From positions 57,090,399-57,154,398 of the forward strand of contig OX411552.1 of the NCBI GenBank assembly GCA_948146395.1: 64,000 bases of DNA. The letters run 5' to 3'. Position 1 is the stretch's first letter. The number at the start of each line of letters is the position of its first letter. The notes beneath the pieces were generated by a model. The model ran no database searches. It worked only from the letters and a program-made list of their open reading frames with translations, and had not been told where the DNA came from. Position numbers and translations under genes: made by a program. This document shows positions 1-11,106 of the stretch, one piece after another. This DNA is from Fragum whitleyi (Eukaryota > Mollusca > Bivalvia > Cardiida > Cardiidae).

Positions 1-950
1 AAAGTGTTTGAGACCCAATATTTATGGCATTTCATTAGCCAAGAAAAGGCAGTATGTCCAGGTATATTATATATCAAAATGAAGCTATTCGTGAGCACAA
101 GCAGTTTGGCAACATAAGACCGCCATAGCTATAGCGGTATAGCCAAAACATAGTGGAAAAGGGTCATTTTGTACAGAACAAGCAACTGCATGACGGTTGC
201 ATAAAACCGCCCCATATTTTAACAAAGTACAGTCTGAAGTACCATCCAGGTAGTGCTACAACCTTAGATATAAAACTCAGTATCAAAAGGCTCTTTTGAA
301 ACAATCAATTTCCATTTATTTTGTCAACATACATGTCAAACCGGTTTGGTCTGTTTTCAAAATACACGTTAGGTATGGTGCAACATCACACCATAATATT
401 GTGAAATATTTTCTGCGATTTATTTCAAATTATAGTTTTTTTTAATTCAATGAACTACAATATTACTATATATTTATGATTCTGTGAAATAGAAATTGAT
501 ATATTGCTAATCAACCTTGCAGGTATACAAACAATTAATGTCTATTTATGTTGTGATGACACACCATACCCTAAAAAGATCTACACGTTTACAAAATTAG
601 AATGACATATATGACATATGTGTTTATAAAATAAGTCAAAATAAGTTGCTTGCATAACTACGTTTTGGGGCTGAGTTTTATACCAATGGTTGTAGCACTA
701 CCTGGCTGGTACTTTAGGCTAGACTTTGTTAAAATATGAGCCAATTTTATCCAACAGTCATGCAGTTGCTTGTTCTGTACAAAATGACCCTTTTCCCACA
801 ATGTTTCGGCTATACCGCTATAGTTATAACAGTCTTATGTTTTCCAACTGCTTGTGCTCATAAATAGCTTCATTTTGATATATAATATACGTGGACATAT
901 TGCTTTTTCTTGGTAAATGAATGTCCCTAAAATTGGGTCTCAAACACTTT
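1..950. repeat. Long inverted-repeat (foldback) element
   Basis: The first 19 bases, aaagtgtttgagacccaat, are the reverse complement of bases 932-950. The arms pair at about 80-90% to roughly position 280 on the left and 671 on the right, for example the 'ccaggtagtgctacaacc' segment near 247-263 against 688-705. Weaker pairing continues towards the centre near 475 ('ggtatggtg...catcacacc' on both sides). No ORF is seen. The structure fits a non-autonomous foldback or MITE-type DNA transposon. The left end coincides with the window edge, so a target duplication cannot be checked. Confidence 0.8.
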
Positions 951-1379
951 ACATGAACCTTAAACCTTTGTCAAAATGTTTCTCTACACAAAAATTTAGA
1001 GCTGTGCGAAATATGGTCATGTGGCTAAATAAAATCTTTGTCTCGTAGTTAAATCTACAATTTAGCTTCAAATGTCTTGAAAAAAGTCAGAATGTTTTTC
1101 TAAATGACACATGAGTTCCTAATAGGGTCATAAGGGAGTAGGGGTTTAGGGATAACTTTATTCACAGGGTTAAATATGCGATTAAATTTGCGTGTACTCT
1201 AGAGGACACTTTTTTTCAAATGTATAGAAAGGAAGTCAGTTTATTTTCCTTTTTGATATGATAGACTGGTTGATAATTTGGTCAGGTGGGGAAAATAACT
1301 AACGGGGGCAAATTTTAAACAAGAGCCGCCTCAGATAGGTTAGTCTCCCCGATAAGTGCTTGATACACTAAGAATGGTA

Positions 1380-2340
1380 TAAATCAAAAGTCACATCTGA
1401 AAAATAAGTGACCATTGTCATGACTGATGACCATAACTGAAGACCATGACTTAAATATCTACTGAAAGGTCCTGTTATACGCAATGCACATGTGAAATAT
1501 GAATGCTTTATCCCTTACCATTGCAGAGAAACATCATTCTTTAAATAAAGTTTTAATTGTACACAAATATAGATTTGAAAAATCACATTGACTTTGATTG
1601 ATGACATTGAACTTGGAACCAACAGAAAGATCTTGTTAGATTCAATGTAAGTATCAAATATGTCCAATATACCATTTACCTTTCAAAGTTATTGTTAGTT
1701 CAATAATTATGGGAATAATCGACCTTGACAATATGACCTTGACTGAAGACCTTGTCTGAGTTATTTACTAAAAGTTCCTCTGAATATGAAGGCTTTATGA
1801 CTTACCATTGCAAACTTATGGATAAGATAAAAATTTCGAAATTTCCAATTTTTGACCTTGGAAGATAACATTGAGGTTTACTGATGATATTGGTATTGGT
1901 ACCAACAGAAAGGTATTTGTCACAAGCAAGACACATCTTAAATATAAAGACCATGTCAATAGCAACCAAATGATTTGGCCAATTTGTTTTTTTTCATGAT
2001 GGAAATAATTGGCTTTGACGATATAACCTTGACTATTGCTTTGGTTTAGTATTATCTACTAAAAGATCTTGTCATAAGTATTGCAGACTTATAGTACATT
2101 TTAGATGTTGAATTTTCAACATTTTGACCTTGAAAATAGACTCTGACCGATGACCTTGAACTTAGTACCACCAGAATGTTTTGTCTCAAAGGACACCTGA
2201 TTTTCTTTTGAAATGTGAAATCTAATTGAATAATGACCATTAGATTGGGATAAGTAGAACTACTTTTTACAACAACAACAAAAAAAGAAAACAAAAAGAA
2301 AAAAAATGTTTCAGGTAAGATCAAGAACTTGGTCAAAGGG
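1380..2340. repeat. Degenerate ~300-bp tandem repeat
   Basis: Three diverged units recur. Each starts with a 'gaccttgactgaagacc'-type segment (near 1429, 1735 and 2027), followed by '...tctactaaaagatcttgtc' and 'ttaccattgcagac'-type blocks. The spacing is about 306 and 292 bp. The 'gaccttga' motifs resemble dispersed repeats common in molluscan genomes. Bases 951-1380 show nothing I can name. No gene is visible. Confidence 0.5.
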
Positions 2341-2606
2341 TGGGGTGGTGGGTAACTAGGTTATGAAAAATAAATATCTTTATCTGTGTTATTTACATGA
2401 GCAGAATCTTATGAAAATCCTCATAGGCTAATGGCGCACATTTCCAGTCGTTAAAAAACAAACAAACAAACAAACAAAAAACAGGTCACGTTTTTTGTTC
2501 CTTTTTATATTGAAACTTGGCATATCTTTTCTCCATCGTATGAGCAATTTATTTCATTTAAAAGCATTTGAATTATCATCAACTGAGAACAATTTATTTC
2601 TTGCAG

Positions 2607-2716
2607 GTACAATATACAACTCCTGTTCGCCGCGCGTCCACGATGACGGACAGTTTCTCTTCGCTGGGGGAATCAAGTACTATTGTAACAAAGATTTCTG
2701 CAATGACTTCGATTGA
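2607..2716 (+). CDS. Possible terminal exon of a Ly6/uPAR-like protein
   Basis: An acceptor (ttatttcttgcag) precedes about 36 codons ending at a TGA at 2714-2716. The exon opens with two bases of a split codon, the same phase as the ShK exons further right. The peptide has one Cys near its start (YNSCSP) and ends KYYCNKDFCNDFD. The C-terminal CNxDxCN pattern is reminiscent of the last disulfides of Ly6/uPAR three-finger domains (CCxxDxCN), but with Tyr in place of the first Cys of the CC pair. No transmembrane or GPI-addition segment follows in this exon. No partner exon was identified upstream. The splice site and the cysteine motif are seen; the family is an inference, and a chance ORF is possible. 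Confidence 0.3.
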
Positions 2717-2888
2717 CTCTGAATATGTTTGGTATTTTCTAGGGTCCGGACTGGGCATTATTTGCAGCTAATATCAATCATACAAAAAGGTGACATCTCA
2801 CCAAATTAAGGCCTTTTTTTTTGTTTCAAATGCAATTGCATAATTTTCTGGAGCTGTACATTGCGCCTTCCACAATCAAATATTATCT

Positions 2889-3173
2889 ACAGTTAAAGCG
2901 TGAAACTTACATTCATCTCAATAAAACCATTCTAAATCGCTCACACAGCCTTCCATTAATTCATTCCATACAGCCACTCAGACGTCTGATTGGTTCTTGA
3001 AGAAATAGGAAGCTATTTATAGAACTTGTGTGAATATTTTATTTAAGGGAGGTAATAAATACCGCTAAAATCGACTAGCTCCCTCTAATTTCACTCAAAA
3101 CTCACTCACCGCACTCATTCACTTTCATTTCAAAATCATTCACGGTGTCAACTCTACGATGTTGTTCACTGTA
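2889..3173 (-). repeat. MITE family A copy, internally deleted
   Basis: Opens with tacagttaaagcgtgaaact and ends 'gtcaactctacgatgttgttcactgta', the family-A inverted ends (TACAGTTAACAACATCGTG type). Internal sentences of the family (aaatcattcac, ctcactcaaaactc) are present in reverse orientation. It is shorter than the ~440-bp complete copies. Confidence 0.6.
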
Positions 3174-3396
3174 TGACGACATTAGTGCACCATCTTCATT
3201 CATAGATCTGTCCAAAAAACTAGGTAAACTAGGCTCAATTCCTCGGCTATCCAATCTAGAGTACAGCCGCCGACATTTTTTCACCAAATGATTTGACAAG
3301 TAGTGTTGGTTCATGTCCTCCGTCCGTTATCCATCCTTCCGGAGAGGAGACCGTGCACGGAGATGGCCAAACAAAGCGTTGAATCTAAGGAATTCG

Positions 3397-3765
3397 ATTT
3401 TTATGCCCCCGTATCGAGAGATCGGGGGCATATTGGTTTACTTATGTCCGTCTGTCTGTCTGTCTGTATGTCTGTCTGGCCGTCCGCCTGTCTGTCTGTA
3501 CGTCCGTCTGCCCGTCCGTCTGTCCGAAAACTTAACCTTGCCAATATCTTCAAGCCTATTCAAGATACAAAGCTAATATTTGGCATGATGATAGATCCCA
3601 ATGATCCGCATCCGCTGTTACCAAAGTCAAGGTCATGTGACAAGGTCAAGGTCATCTGTCAAGGTCAAACTTTGAAAAAATGCCGTTACGGGGGCATTCG
3701 TGGTTCACAAACACATCTTGTTCAGTTTGTGTTTGTGTGTGTGTGTGTGTGTGTTTGTTTGTTTG
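3397..3765. repeat. 'Gggggcat'-ended dispersed repeat with CTGT array and GT tract
   Basis: Starts 'tatgcccccgtatcgagag', has a 'tgtctgtctgtccgtc' array (3446-3525), then 'aaggtcaaggtca' segments, and closes with 'gttacgggggcat' near 3697, an imperfect inverted match to the start. A (GT)n tract follows at 3727-3755. The combination matches repeats I associate with bivalve genomes. Long ORFs over it are repeat translations, not genes. Confidence 0.6.
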
Positions 3766-4032
3766 TATGTTTTAATGTTCGACAGTGACAGATAACATGT
3801 AAAAGATTAATGTTTTTATTTGATTATTTTGATAAAAAGCTTTAGGCCTATGCCGAAATATTGAACTAGAGGAAATTTTTTTTTATTATTTTTATTATCA
3901 TTTTCATTATGTTCCCTTAGGATATCGCGTATAATATTTAAAGAAATAATAACTTATATCTGGCTACGGGTGTGTATTTTTGCCCTCTATATTAGAACAT
4001 CTATAAGACATCAGGCTACAGTAAGTTATATC

Positions 4033-4090
4033 AATATCATTCCAAAATCATTCACCGTGTCAATTTTATTGATGTTGTTAGCTGTACCTC
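4033..4090 (-). repeat. MITE family A end fragment
   Basis: 'caaaatcattcaccgtgtcaattttattgatgttgttagctgta' is the terminal ~45 bp of family A. Bases 3780-4030 and 4090-4385 hold no recognisable feature. Confidence 0.5.
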
Positions 4091-4387
4091 CCAATATCAA
4101 CTATCAAAATAGTCTAGAATAGAATATCTTACTTGGCATGGATTATCCATGACGTACATTTAGTTTGACGAGTTTTCTTTTTCATATTTTTACCCTACCC
4201 TGATCGCATTTCAAAGATTCTTTACAAGGTAGCTATAATGATCAATATAGATTAAATGAAATGGTCCAAATGGGAAAACTTTCTGAATCTAGAATGATCA
4301 TTCTAACTCCTGGTATAAGGATTTTTGATATGTGGCCATCGATTGACCTCTACTTGAACCAATCTCATTTTCTAACGGAGTTTCCCG

Positions 4388-4516
4388 CCATGTGTTCAGG
4401 ATGACAAAACAGTGCAAACTCTTTGAAAATTATACCCCGCTTTGCACGTGTACTTGCGTGTAAAGCGGGGTATAATTTGCAAATAGTCTGCACCGTTCTG
4501 TCATCCTGAACGCAGG
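4388..4516. repeat. Palindromic MITE family P, copy 1
   Basis: Near-perfect hairpin: 'gtgttcaggatgacaaaac' at the left and 'gttctgtcatcctgaacgc' at the right, with a centre 'ccccgctttgcacgtg...cgtgtaaagcgggg'. Unit length is about 130 bp. The same hairpin recurs at 8225-8470, 14214-14350, 24735-24790 and 30198-30383. Confidence 0.85.
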
Positions 4517-4548
4517 ACAAGTTGTATTTTGGCGTGACGGATGTCATA

Positions 4549-4935
4549 TGAAAGAAATTTTTTAATATGACCGACGTCGCGAGAGTGAAATAACCCCTTT
4601 GAATTTTTTTGATATTACACGGGTGTCATTGCACTAGTGGAATAATTATGCGAATGAGCTTAAACCGGATATCAACGTTATATTTTGGTTGTGAAAATGA
4701 CCGAATAATGAATTTGCTGACGTCATTTTACAAACGGCGTTATATGTTTCGCGGAATAACTTAAATCGATAAATGTCGTAATTTCCTGGTTTTATCACAA
4801 AAATTAAGGCCATATTATAAATAGATTATCAAATTTGTACTCATTTAAAACCGAATTCATTAAACTCGTCTTCAAAACAGATAAAAATCAGCATTTAATG
4901 ACCACACATTCAATATCCTCTATTTATTGAAACTG
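4549..4935 (+). repeat. MITE family B, copy 1
   Basis: Contains 'aatatgaccgacgtcgcg', 'gatattacacgggtgtcat', 'cactagtggaataattatgc', 'caaacggcgttatatgtttc' and 'cattcaatatcctctatttatt'. These blocks recur in the same order at 6933-7275 and reversed at 26690-27020 and 28920-29290. Non-coding. Confidence 0.75.
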
Positions 4936-5160
4936 TTCTAAAATAAATTTAAACAAGGTAGAAATGAATGACAATGAAAAAAACGTGTTTTCAATTTGTT
5001 TAACAATTAAAGGTAAGAATAGGAGAACGGTTTGACGGATATAAAATGAAATATTCAAGAGCTTGTTCAAATTTTAATTAACTTTTCTCAAACACACAGC
5101 CCTGCCAACCCTTATCCCAGACAATGCTTATTTTGACATGTCCGCACGAACAAAAAGAGA

Positions 5161-5327
5161 TAGAGGATAATCGTTTGTTTCAGTGTAAGATCGATTTATA
5201 TTTCATTGAGTGAACAACAAAAGCTATATTTTCACGAGTGGCCAAGCCACGAGTGAAAATACAGCTTTTGTTGTTCACTCAATGAAATATAGATCAATCT
5301 TACACTGAAACTATCGATTATCCTCTA
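5161..5327. repeat. Near-perfect 167-bp palindrome
   Basis: The arms are about 80 nt. 'agaggataatcg...tcagtgtaagatcgat' on the left pairs with 'atcaatcttacactga...cgattatcctct' on the right. The centre is 'cacgagtggccaagccacgagtg'. There are few mismatches. It is a hairpin-type MITE or foldback unit, non-coding. Confidence 0.9.
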
Positions 5328-5444
5328 TGTCTTTACTTGGTAGAGTGCGAGGACTGATCAGAAGTCAAACCATTTCGCTTTCAGGCAATTTTCTGAATCT
5401 AGAATGATAATTCTGCCTTTGCTTAGACTATTGTTGAAACGCGA

Positions 5445-5562
5445 CCTCTGGAACAGTTGATAACATCGTGAAATTGACAAGATAAATAGAATTATTTTTG
5501 ACTGAAATTGAATGAGTGTGCCGAACGAGTTTTGAATGAAATTCAAATGATGTAATTCAATA
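5445..5562 (+). repeat. MITE family A 5' fragment
   Basis: 'cagttgataacatcgtgaaa', 'aaattgaatgagtgtgccga' and 'gaaattcaaatgatgtaattcaat' are the left ~115 bp of family A, cut where the SINE begins. Confidence 0.6.
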
Positions 5563-5800
5563 TCGCAATCGAACCCCGACGGCGACTTTCATCCTCTCCA
5601 ACCATTTGTCTCCCGCAAATGGGTTGATAATCGTAGACTTTTGTTGGAAAGCAGCTGGAGGCTAGTAATGGGTGTAATGGTAGTACTGGTGGGAGAAATG
5701 CCGGGGATCAATTGTAAGATGCTCTAGCCGCCGCGATATAACTGAGAAATTGTTGAAAGTGGCGTAAAAACCCCATTTCAAATCCAAACCATGTGTCTAC
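5563..5800 (+). repeat. tRNA-derived SINE, body 1, truncated head
   Basis: A B-box-like 'atcgaaccccgacggcg' is followed by 'tttgtctcccgcaaatgggttgat', 'ggaggctagtaatgggtgtaatggtagtactggtgggagaaat' and 'cgatataactgagaaattgttgaaagtggcgt'. The same body occurs at 13085-13350 (-), 17383-17505, 31340-31620, 44655-44850, 45000-45245 (-), 48411-48680 and 51877-51990. Confidence 0.7.
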
Positions 5801-5859
5801 ATAGTTTTGAACATTGTATCTACACTGGTTAAATATCTCTAAAAAAATCTGTATTTACA

Positions 5860-6265
5860 CTGTATCAAGGAAAAAACGGTCTGTTTCTACACTGGATCGT
5901 TACCCACTTACATAAGCTTAGATATCACTTCAGTGGCTCTGATATATAACCTACCCGAGTTGTTCGATTCGTCCATAAAGCTGCACGAATAAGCAGATTT
6001 TTATTGCTTAGTTGCCCATGGACAAAATAAAAAAAGCTGTAATTTTGTCACATCGACATAGTAGAAGTTAGCTGTTTTCTAAAAGTGAGACTAAAATAAA
6101 TACCATCATGCTTCTTTTAGCAATACCAATGTAACTTGATTGTTGGAAAAAATAAAATTATCTATTTGGAAAACAATGCTTCGGATGTATAATAGACAAG
6201 TAGGTTATTGATACGGACAAGCCATTTTGTCACTGGACAAGTTGACTTTCAAAATATTTCAAAAC
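5860..6265 (+). repeat. Dispersed repeat family H, copy 1
   Basis: 'agttagctgttttctaaaagtgag', 'catgcttcttttagcaatacc', 'aaataaaattatctatttgg' and 'ggacaagttgactttcaaaatatttc' recur in the same order at 41838-42185, with a weaker relative at 49310-49600. No ORF. Confidence 0.65.
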
Positions 6266-6524
6266 CCCTGCACTTTCCACAATGCTTTTTCAGCACTGTC
6301 AAAATTCGATGTTGTTTGTGGGGAGCCAATCGTGTAGAACAAGCAGGGCGTTGGTAAATAATGTCTTTGACGGCGTTCGTTTTGAAAGTAACCGGATTCT
6401 TACTTCGTCTAACGAAATAAGGGAAAAGGTTTTATACATTTTCTTATTCTAACGGTGTATAACTTGCAAGAATCAAGATGGGACTCTAAAAATGTCGTGA
6501 ATTTATGAGAAGCACTATCAGGGT

Positions 6525-6850
6525 TTTTTTTCTTATCTTATAACTATACAAATATCCGTATGATAACATCCCGCATGATATTGTTTTATGATATCACACA
6601 GTTATTTTTAGAACAATGATATAATGCGGATATCTTTAGAAACTTGCATTTCAGTTAGAAACATCGACGAAAACAAGACAAATAGAGGTTATAAGATAAA
6701 TATAATACATACTTAATGTATTGTATGAACAAAATATCTAACTCGGTTGTGAGAATTGATAATTGTCTCGGCAGAGCCTCGACAACGATCAAATCTCCGA
6801 ACCTCGTTAGATATTTTTTTCATAAAAAACACTAAGTATGTATTATATAT
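6525..6850 (+). repeat. MITE family C, copy 1
   Basis: Starts 'cttataactatacaaatatcc' and contains 'aacttgcatttcagttagaaacatcga', 'caaatagaggttataagataaa', 'atatctaactcggttgtgag' and 'cctcgttagatatttttttcat'. Copies lie at 19828-20110 (+), 25683-25785 (partial) and 36775-37075 (-). Just to its right (6841-6910) a ~34-bp 'atatttctcatttccaccaa' unit is duplicated in tandem. Confidence 0.75.
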
Positions 6851-6932
6851 TTCTCATTTCCACCAATTTTGCTTAGTTATATATTTCTCATTTCCACCAA
6901 TTTTGCTTAAGTTTCCAACATAATAACGTTAA

Positions 6933-7275
6933 CGTTGAAATGACGTCGATGATATTCTTTTATAATATGACCTACGTCGCCGGAGTTAAATAACTCTGTT
7001 GAATATTTTTGATATTACACGGGTCTTATACACTAGTTGAATAACTATGCAAATGAGCCCAGAGCGACTGAATAGTAACGCTATTTTGTAACCGCAAAAA
7101 TGTCATAATGTACATATTGTGCGGTCAGTTCTAACCGGCGTTATAAGTTTCGCGTAAATTGAAACTTTGAATTTCACAATTTTTGACGCAGTCTCGTTTT
7201 CATCTATTTATAGATTACCCGTTTGATAAATTCGGTATTCCATGACCACTCATTCAATATCCTCTATTTATTACA
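6933..7275 (+). repeat. MITE family B, copy 2
   Basis: 'aatatgacctacgtcgccgg', 'gatattacacgggtctta', 'cactagttgaataactatgc' and 'cattcaatatcctctatttatt' match copy 1 in order. Bases 7276-7960 hold no supported feature; a 71-codon ORF there (7637-7852) has no family motif. Confidence 0.7.
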
Positions 7276-7959
7276 CACGAAGAAACGTTGAAGTCTTTGT
7301 TACGAACATTTACGTGATGCTTTTTTCATAATCACATAATCATTGGCCTTGTAGCAAAGACGGCATTTTATGCCACCTGAAGCAATTTTTGCAATATACA
7401 AATAGTATAACGCTACGGCTATGAATTAACTACCACTTCAATAACGAGGCCATAGGCATTCAGCGACCGATGGCATTGAGCTATCACTCTGATATAAAGG
7501 GCTTTTTCAGTGACCTTTAAGAAGTAAATGTAGCAAGGAAACACTCATCAAAGATGTTACTAAATTTTGATCGGACACTCAAGACTACGGTAATGCGATA
7601 AAGGTTGGAATGATCATAGTTTATCAATGAAGCATAATGTCTAGTCACTCTGCTATTGAAGAATCTAAATCTGTCTGTTTTATCTTAAACGATCTTATTA
7701 CACAGTTATTGGGTATTTCAAGGTGTAAAATTGGCCTTTATTTTACTACCACGTTTTTGTATTCGAACCCTAACCCCTGCTCAACAATCAATTGCTGCCA
7801 AACAATTTCAACCAAAGAATTGAAAAGATTGAAAAGAGACATCAAAATTTGAAGAAAACGTTGAGAAAAGAGAGAAATCGCTTTATAAAATCGAAATATG
7901 GATAAAAGCATCTTTTATCTACTGTCATAGAAAAGTTGGTAAGAATACCCAATTATGGT

Positions 7960-8020
7960 AACGGTAGTACTAGTACGAGAAATACCAAGGAGTCATTGTC
8001 AGGTGTTTCATTCCCCGCTA
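7960..8020 (+). repeat. SINE body-1 fragment
   Basis: 'ggtaacggtagtactagtac', 'gagaaataccaaggagtcat' and 'tgtcaggtgt' align with the middle of the SINE body. Confidence 0.45.
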
Positions 8021-8224
8021 TATACATACATTTAGCCCAAAAGGAAAAATACGCTAATAAAGTAAGCATATTTAAATATGACAGTTCATACTCAGTCTCA
8101 AGCTCTTTAAAGACCGATTGCGACGGGCGAACTCAAACGGAGGTTTCCGGCGATTTTACGGAATAGACCTAAGATACTTTCAATTTTATGGATAATTCCT
8201 AGCGATGCTCCGAATGGTGCGAAC

Positions 8225-8470
8225 TGTTCTGCCCAGCGTTCAGAATGACTAACTGTGCAAAGTGTTCGCAAACTATGCGTGCAAAACGGGATGTAATTCG
8301 CAAACAGTTTGCCCCGTTTTGTCATCCTGAACGCAGGGCTGCCCCGCGTTCAGGATGCCCAAACGGTGCAAACAGTTAGCCAATTTTACCCTGCTTTACA
8401 CGCAAGTGAACGTGCAAAGTGGGGTATAATTGGAAAACAGTTTGCCCCGTTTTGTCATCCTGAACGTAAA
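8225..8470. repeat. Two abutting family P palindromes
   Basis: Copy 2 (8225-8340) runs from 'gcccagcgttcagaatgac' to 'tgtcatcctgaacgcagggc', with a degenerate, shortened core. Copy 3 (8341-8470) runs from 'ccccgcgttcaggatgccc' to 'tgtcatcctgaacgt' with the usual 'tttacacgcaagtg' core. They sit head to tail with no spacer. Confidence 0.8.
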
Positions 8471-8526
8471 GATGGTACTTGGGGCTTCGTTCAGATTTCA
8501 TAAATGTACGCGTCAAGCGAAAAGGA

Positions 8527-8755
8527 CTGCCTCGGTGGCCTAGTGGTAAATGCACTCGACCCGCGACGTGGAGGTCCGTGGTTCGAGCCCTACTGTCGAC
8601 GGGGTGTGTTTATGGGCAAAACACTTAATAGCCAGCCCTAGTTCACCCAGCTGTAAAAATGAGTAGCAGTGGGTTTTAACCATTGCCGGATTGAGCGTTC
8701 GAGAGCGATTCTATAAGCTTAAGCTTTCGTCGCAATCGAACTAAAATAGATTAGT
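8527..8755 (+). repeat. tRNA-derived SINE, body 2
   Basis: A tRNA-like head, 'ctcggtggcctagtggtaaa' (A-box region) to 'gtggttcgagccctactg' (B box), is followed by 'ggggtgtgtttatgggcaaa', 'cacttaatagccagcc' and 'tcacccagctgtaaaaatgag'. The 'cacccagctgtaaa.tgggt' body type is typical of animal tRNA SINEs. The fold is too degenerate for a functional tRNA gene. Related copies are at 18190-18305 (-) and 51680-51872 (-). Confidence 0.7.
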
Positions 8756-9354
8756 ATAAACTAAGCGAAAATGAATCAAATTGAAACTTCTTAAACAAAT
8801 ATTTGAAAAAAAATGGTAAAACCCAAGGTCAAATTTCTAAAATGTTGATATTGAAAGATAGATATTACGTTTTGTTAGTTTATTTTATATGAAGAATTCG
8901 GGGTCGACGTATTTAATAAAATTTCATTATCTTCAAAATCTGAACAACTCAACACGGCTATTTACATTTTATATTAACGTATACAAAAATTAATTCCTAC
9001 ACCGATATAAGATCTTTATGTTATAAATGGATTGTGACTGACTTTTGGAAACTTCATATATAGACCATCTGTTACGCTAAAGACAAAATCAAGAAGTTTT
9101 TAATCAAAATGTCAAACACAGTCAGATGTGTATTCGCATTAAATTTGGAGATAAAAAAAGGAAGGAAGGATTCATTTCTATTTTTTGTCAAGCTGGACAA
9201 TGTCTAAGAACCGTTCGCCAATGAGACAAACTTATTATACTACAAAGAAAATTCTAGCATTTTCATTGGTTAGGCCTAATGCTGAATGACAAATATATCT
9301 ACGGCCGCTCTGGTATAACTTCTAATATTACCTTTAGGCATCTCGCCGGAAACG

Positions 9355-9468
9355 TGGGGGGGGGGGGGGGGGAATAAACAAACAAACAAATAAACAAACA
9401 AGAAAAAAAATTAAACAAAAACAAAAAAAAAAAAAAAAAAAGGAAAAAGAAAGAACAACAACCAAAAA

Positions 9469-9499
<31 letters not shown>

Positions 9500-9500
9500 A
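9355..9500. repeat. Low-complexity block: G tract, (AAAC)n, A tract, (AAAT)n
   Basis: A run of G (9355-9372), then 'caaacaaacaaataaacaaac', a long A tract (9424-9440) and (AAAT)n (9467-9500). ORFs across it are repeat translations. Bases 8760-9350 and 9500-9905 contain nothing I recognise. Confidence 0.9.
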
Positions 9501-9907
9501 AAAATCGGTAATGGCAGCCATGATTCTCTCACCTCGTTGATAACACAGCCCGAGTATACATAATGATGCTTCAGCAAAAGGCACTTCTAAGTTATAGGCA
9601 TACAATTCAAGTTGCAAATGCTGATAAAAAAACCTTTCGATTTCTTATATTTACTCATTTAGAATGGTAACTTTCTTGCAGAATGAGCACAGAATGAGCA
9701 GAGAATGGCCGTTTGTCATCACAACATCGCACAAATGCAGAGGCGTGACGTAACTACTACCTGTATCGTCACTTCATATTTTCATTTCATTTGGAGCGCA
9801 AGGGGGGGGGGGATATTGGTAGTTTTAAAGAATTCAGTGTATACTATGGTCTTAGATAGACAAAAGATAGATATTTAGTAGAAAACTCTGAAGGATAATT
9901 AATTCGT

Positions 9908-10052
9908 CATGCGGTTTCTTGCCAGGGTATATGACGATTTATTCAGGGTTTGAAAACAAAATGATGTCAACCGGCGCCTGCGGCTCGGGGAATATCACTT
10001 TTTCTAGCCGAGAATAGATCGTCATATACCTCGGCAAGAAAACCATATAAGT
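9908..10052. repeat. Inverted repeat with 'cttgcc.nggtatatgacga' arms
   Basis: 'ggtttcttgccagggtatat' plus 'gacgatttatt' at 9912-9945 pairs with 'gatcgtcatatacctcggca' plus 'agaaaacc' near 10016-10046. The centre is a GC-rich 'ccggcgcctgcggctcgg'. It is a short MITE-like palindrome. Bases 10052-10630 show nothing recognisable. Confidence 0.65.
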
Positions 10053-10629
10053 AATAAAGTGAACGTGGTGAAGAAGGAATAATAAAAAGGCATGTGCGTG
10101 AGATTTCCAACACTTTCAAATATGCGCAAAGCAAAGAATCTGACTATCCGATGAATCCGCTCAGTCTGACTTCTGACAGATTTACACAGCCTGAGTCTTA
10201 ACTATGCGTTAAGAAGATAGATAATTTCTCAAAGTATCTGTTGACCATCGGGTTGCTTTATATTTACAGTATGTGGCTGTCTACACTACCCAATGATTGC
10301 GCCTAACTAAGATTTCAAATTGTTGGAAATGTCACGCACAGCCTCAAACAATGACAATCCTTGACAACCACGCGGTATATGCCGAATGTAGATTGTATAA
10401 TATTGTTTTTTTAGTGAATTTTAAGATATTCGAAATCTACCAAGGGATTAGAGAAGATTCTGGGTCCGATTTTTTTTTTAAAAAAAAACTTTCCTCGTTC
10501 TCAAATGAGAATTTTCTCAAATTTTAATCTGAAATCAAACCCCGGTCCGGATTTCAATAAACAGTAAGATTTTCCTCAGCGGCTATCTATTTGCTCACGA
10601 AGCTCGACATGTTAAGTGTCCTGGCTATA

Positions 10630-11046
10630 TACAGTTAACAAAATCGTGAAATTAACACAATGAATAATTTTGGAATGGTTTTGGAATGAAGTTGAATAAG
10701 TGTGTGGAACAAGTTTTGGGTGAAATTCAAGGGAGGTCATCTTGAACAAAATTAGCGAAATTAATTACTTCCCTTTAATAAAATATACGTTCTCGACCGT
10801 TTTTGTGTCTTCGTGTACCAATCGGACACTTTAAAATCCACACTAGCCAATAAAATGTAGAAAAAATTGATCGATTTGAATAAAATGTTGATCGTCTCGA
10901 ACGATTTCGTAATGTTTTGAAATGATTTCAGAGCATTTTTGATCGATTTGAGTGAGTGTTTGGAATGAATGAATGGAGCGCTGAGTGATCGATTTAGAAT
11001 AATTTTGATCGGAATGAATGACAATTTCACGATGTTACTAACTGTA
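10630..11046 (+). repeat. MITE family A, near-complete copy
   Basis: Left end 'tacagttaacaaaatcgtg'; right end 'caatttcacgatgttactaa' plus 'ctgta'. The internal 'gaacaaaattagcgaaatta' and 'gtgagtgtttggaatgaatg' blocks are present. The ends give TA-CAGT...ACTG-TA, a Tc1/mariner-like arrangement. Confidence 0.75.
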
Positions 11047-11106
11047 TTTACTCGCTTCCTCATGACTCGAGACCGCCATCTACTGATTAGGCTACGAGCT
11101 ATTATC

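Noticed and set aside
3303..3788. 161-codon ORF
   Set aside because: Runs through a dispersed repeat with (CTGT)n and (GT)n; the same layout recurs near 62.5 kb without an ORF.
8529..8600. Possible tRNA gene
   Set aside because: No clean cloverleaf, and it is followed by a SINE body.
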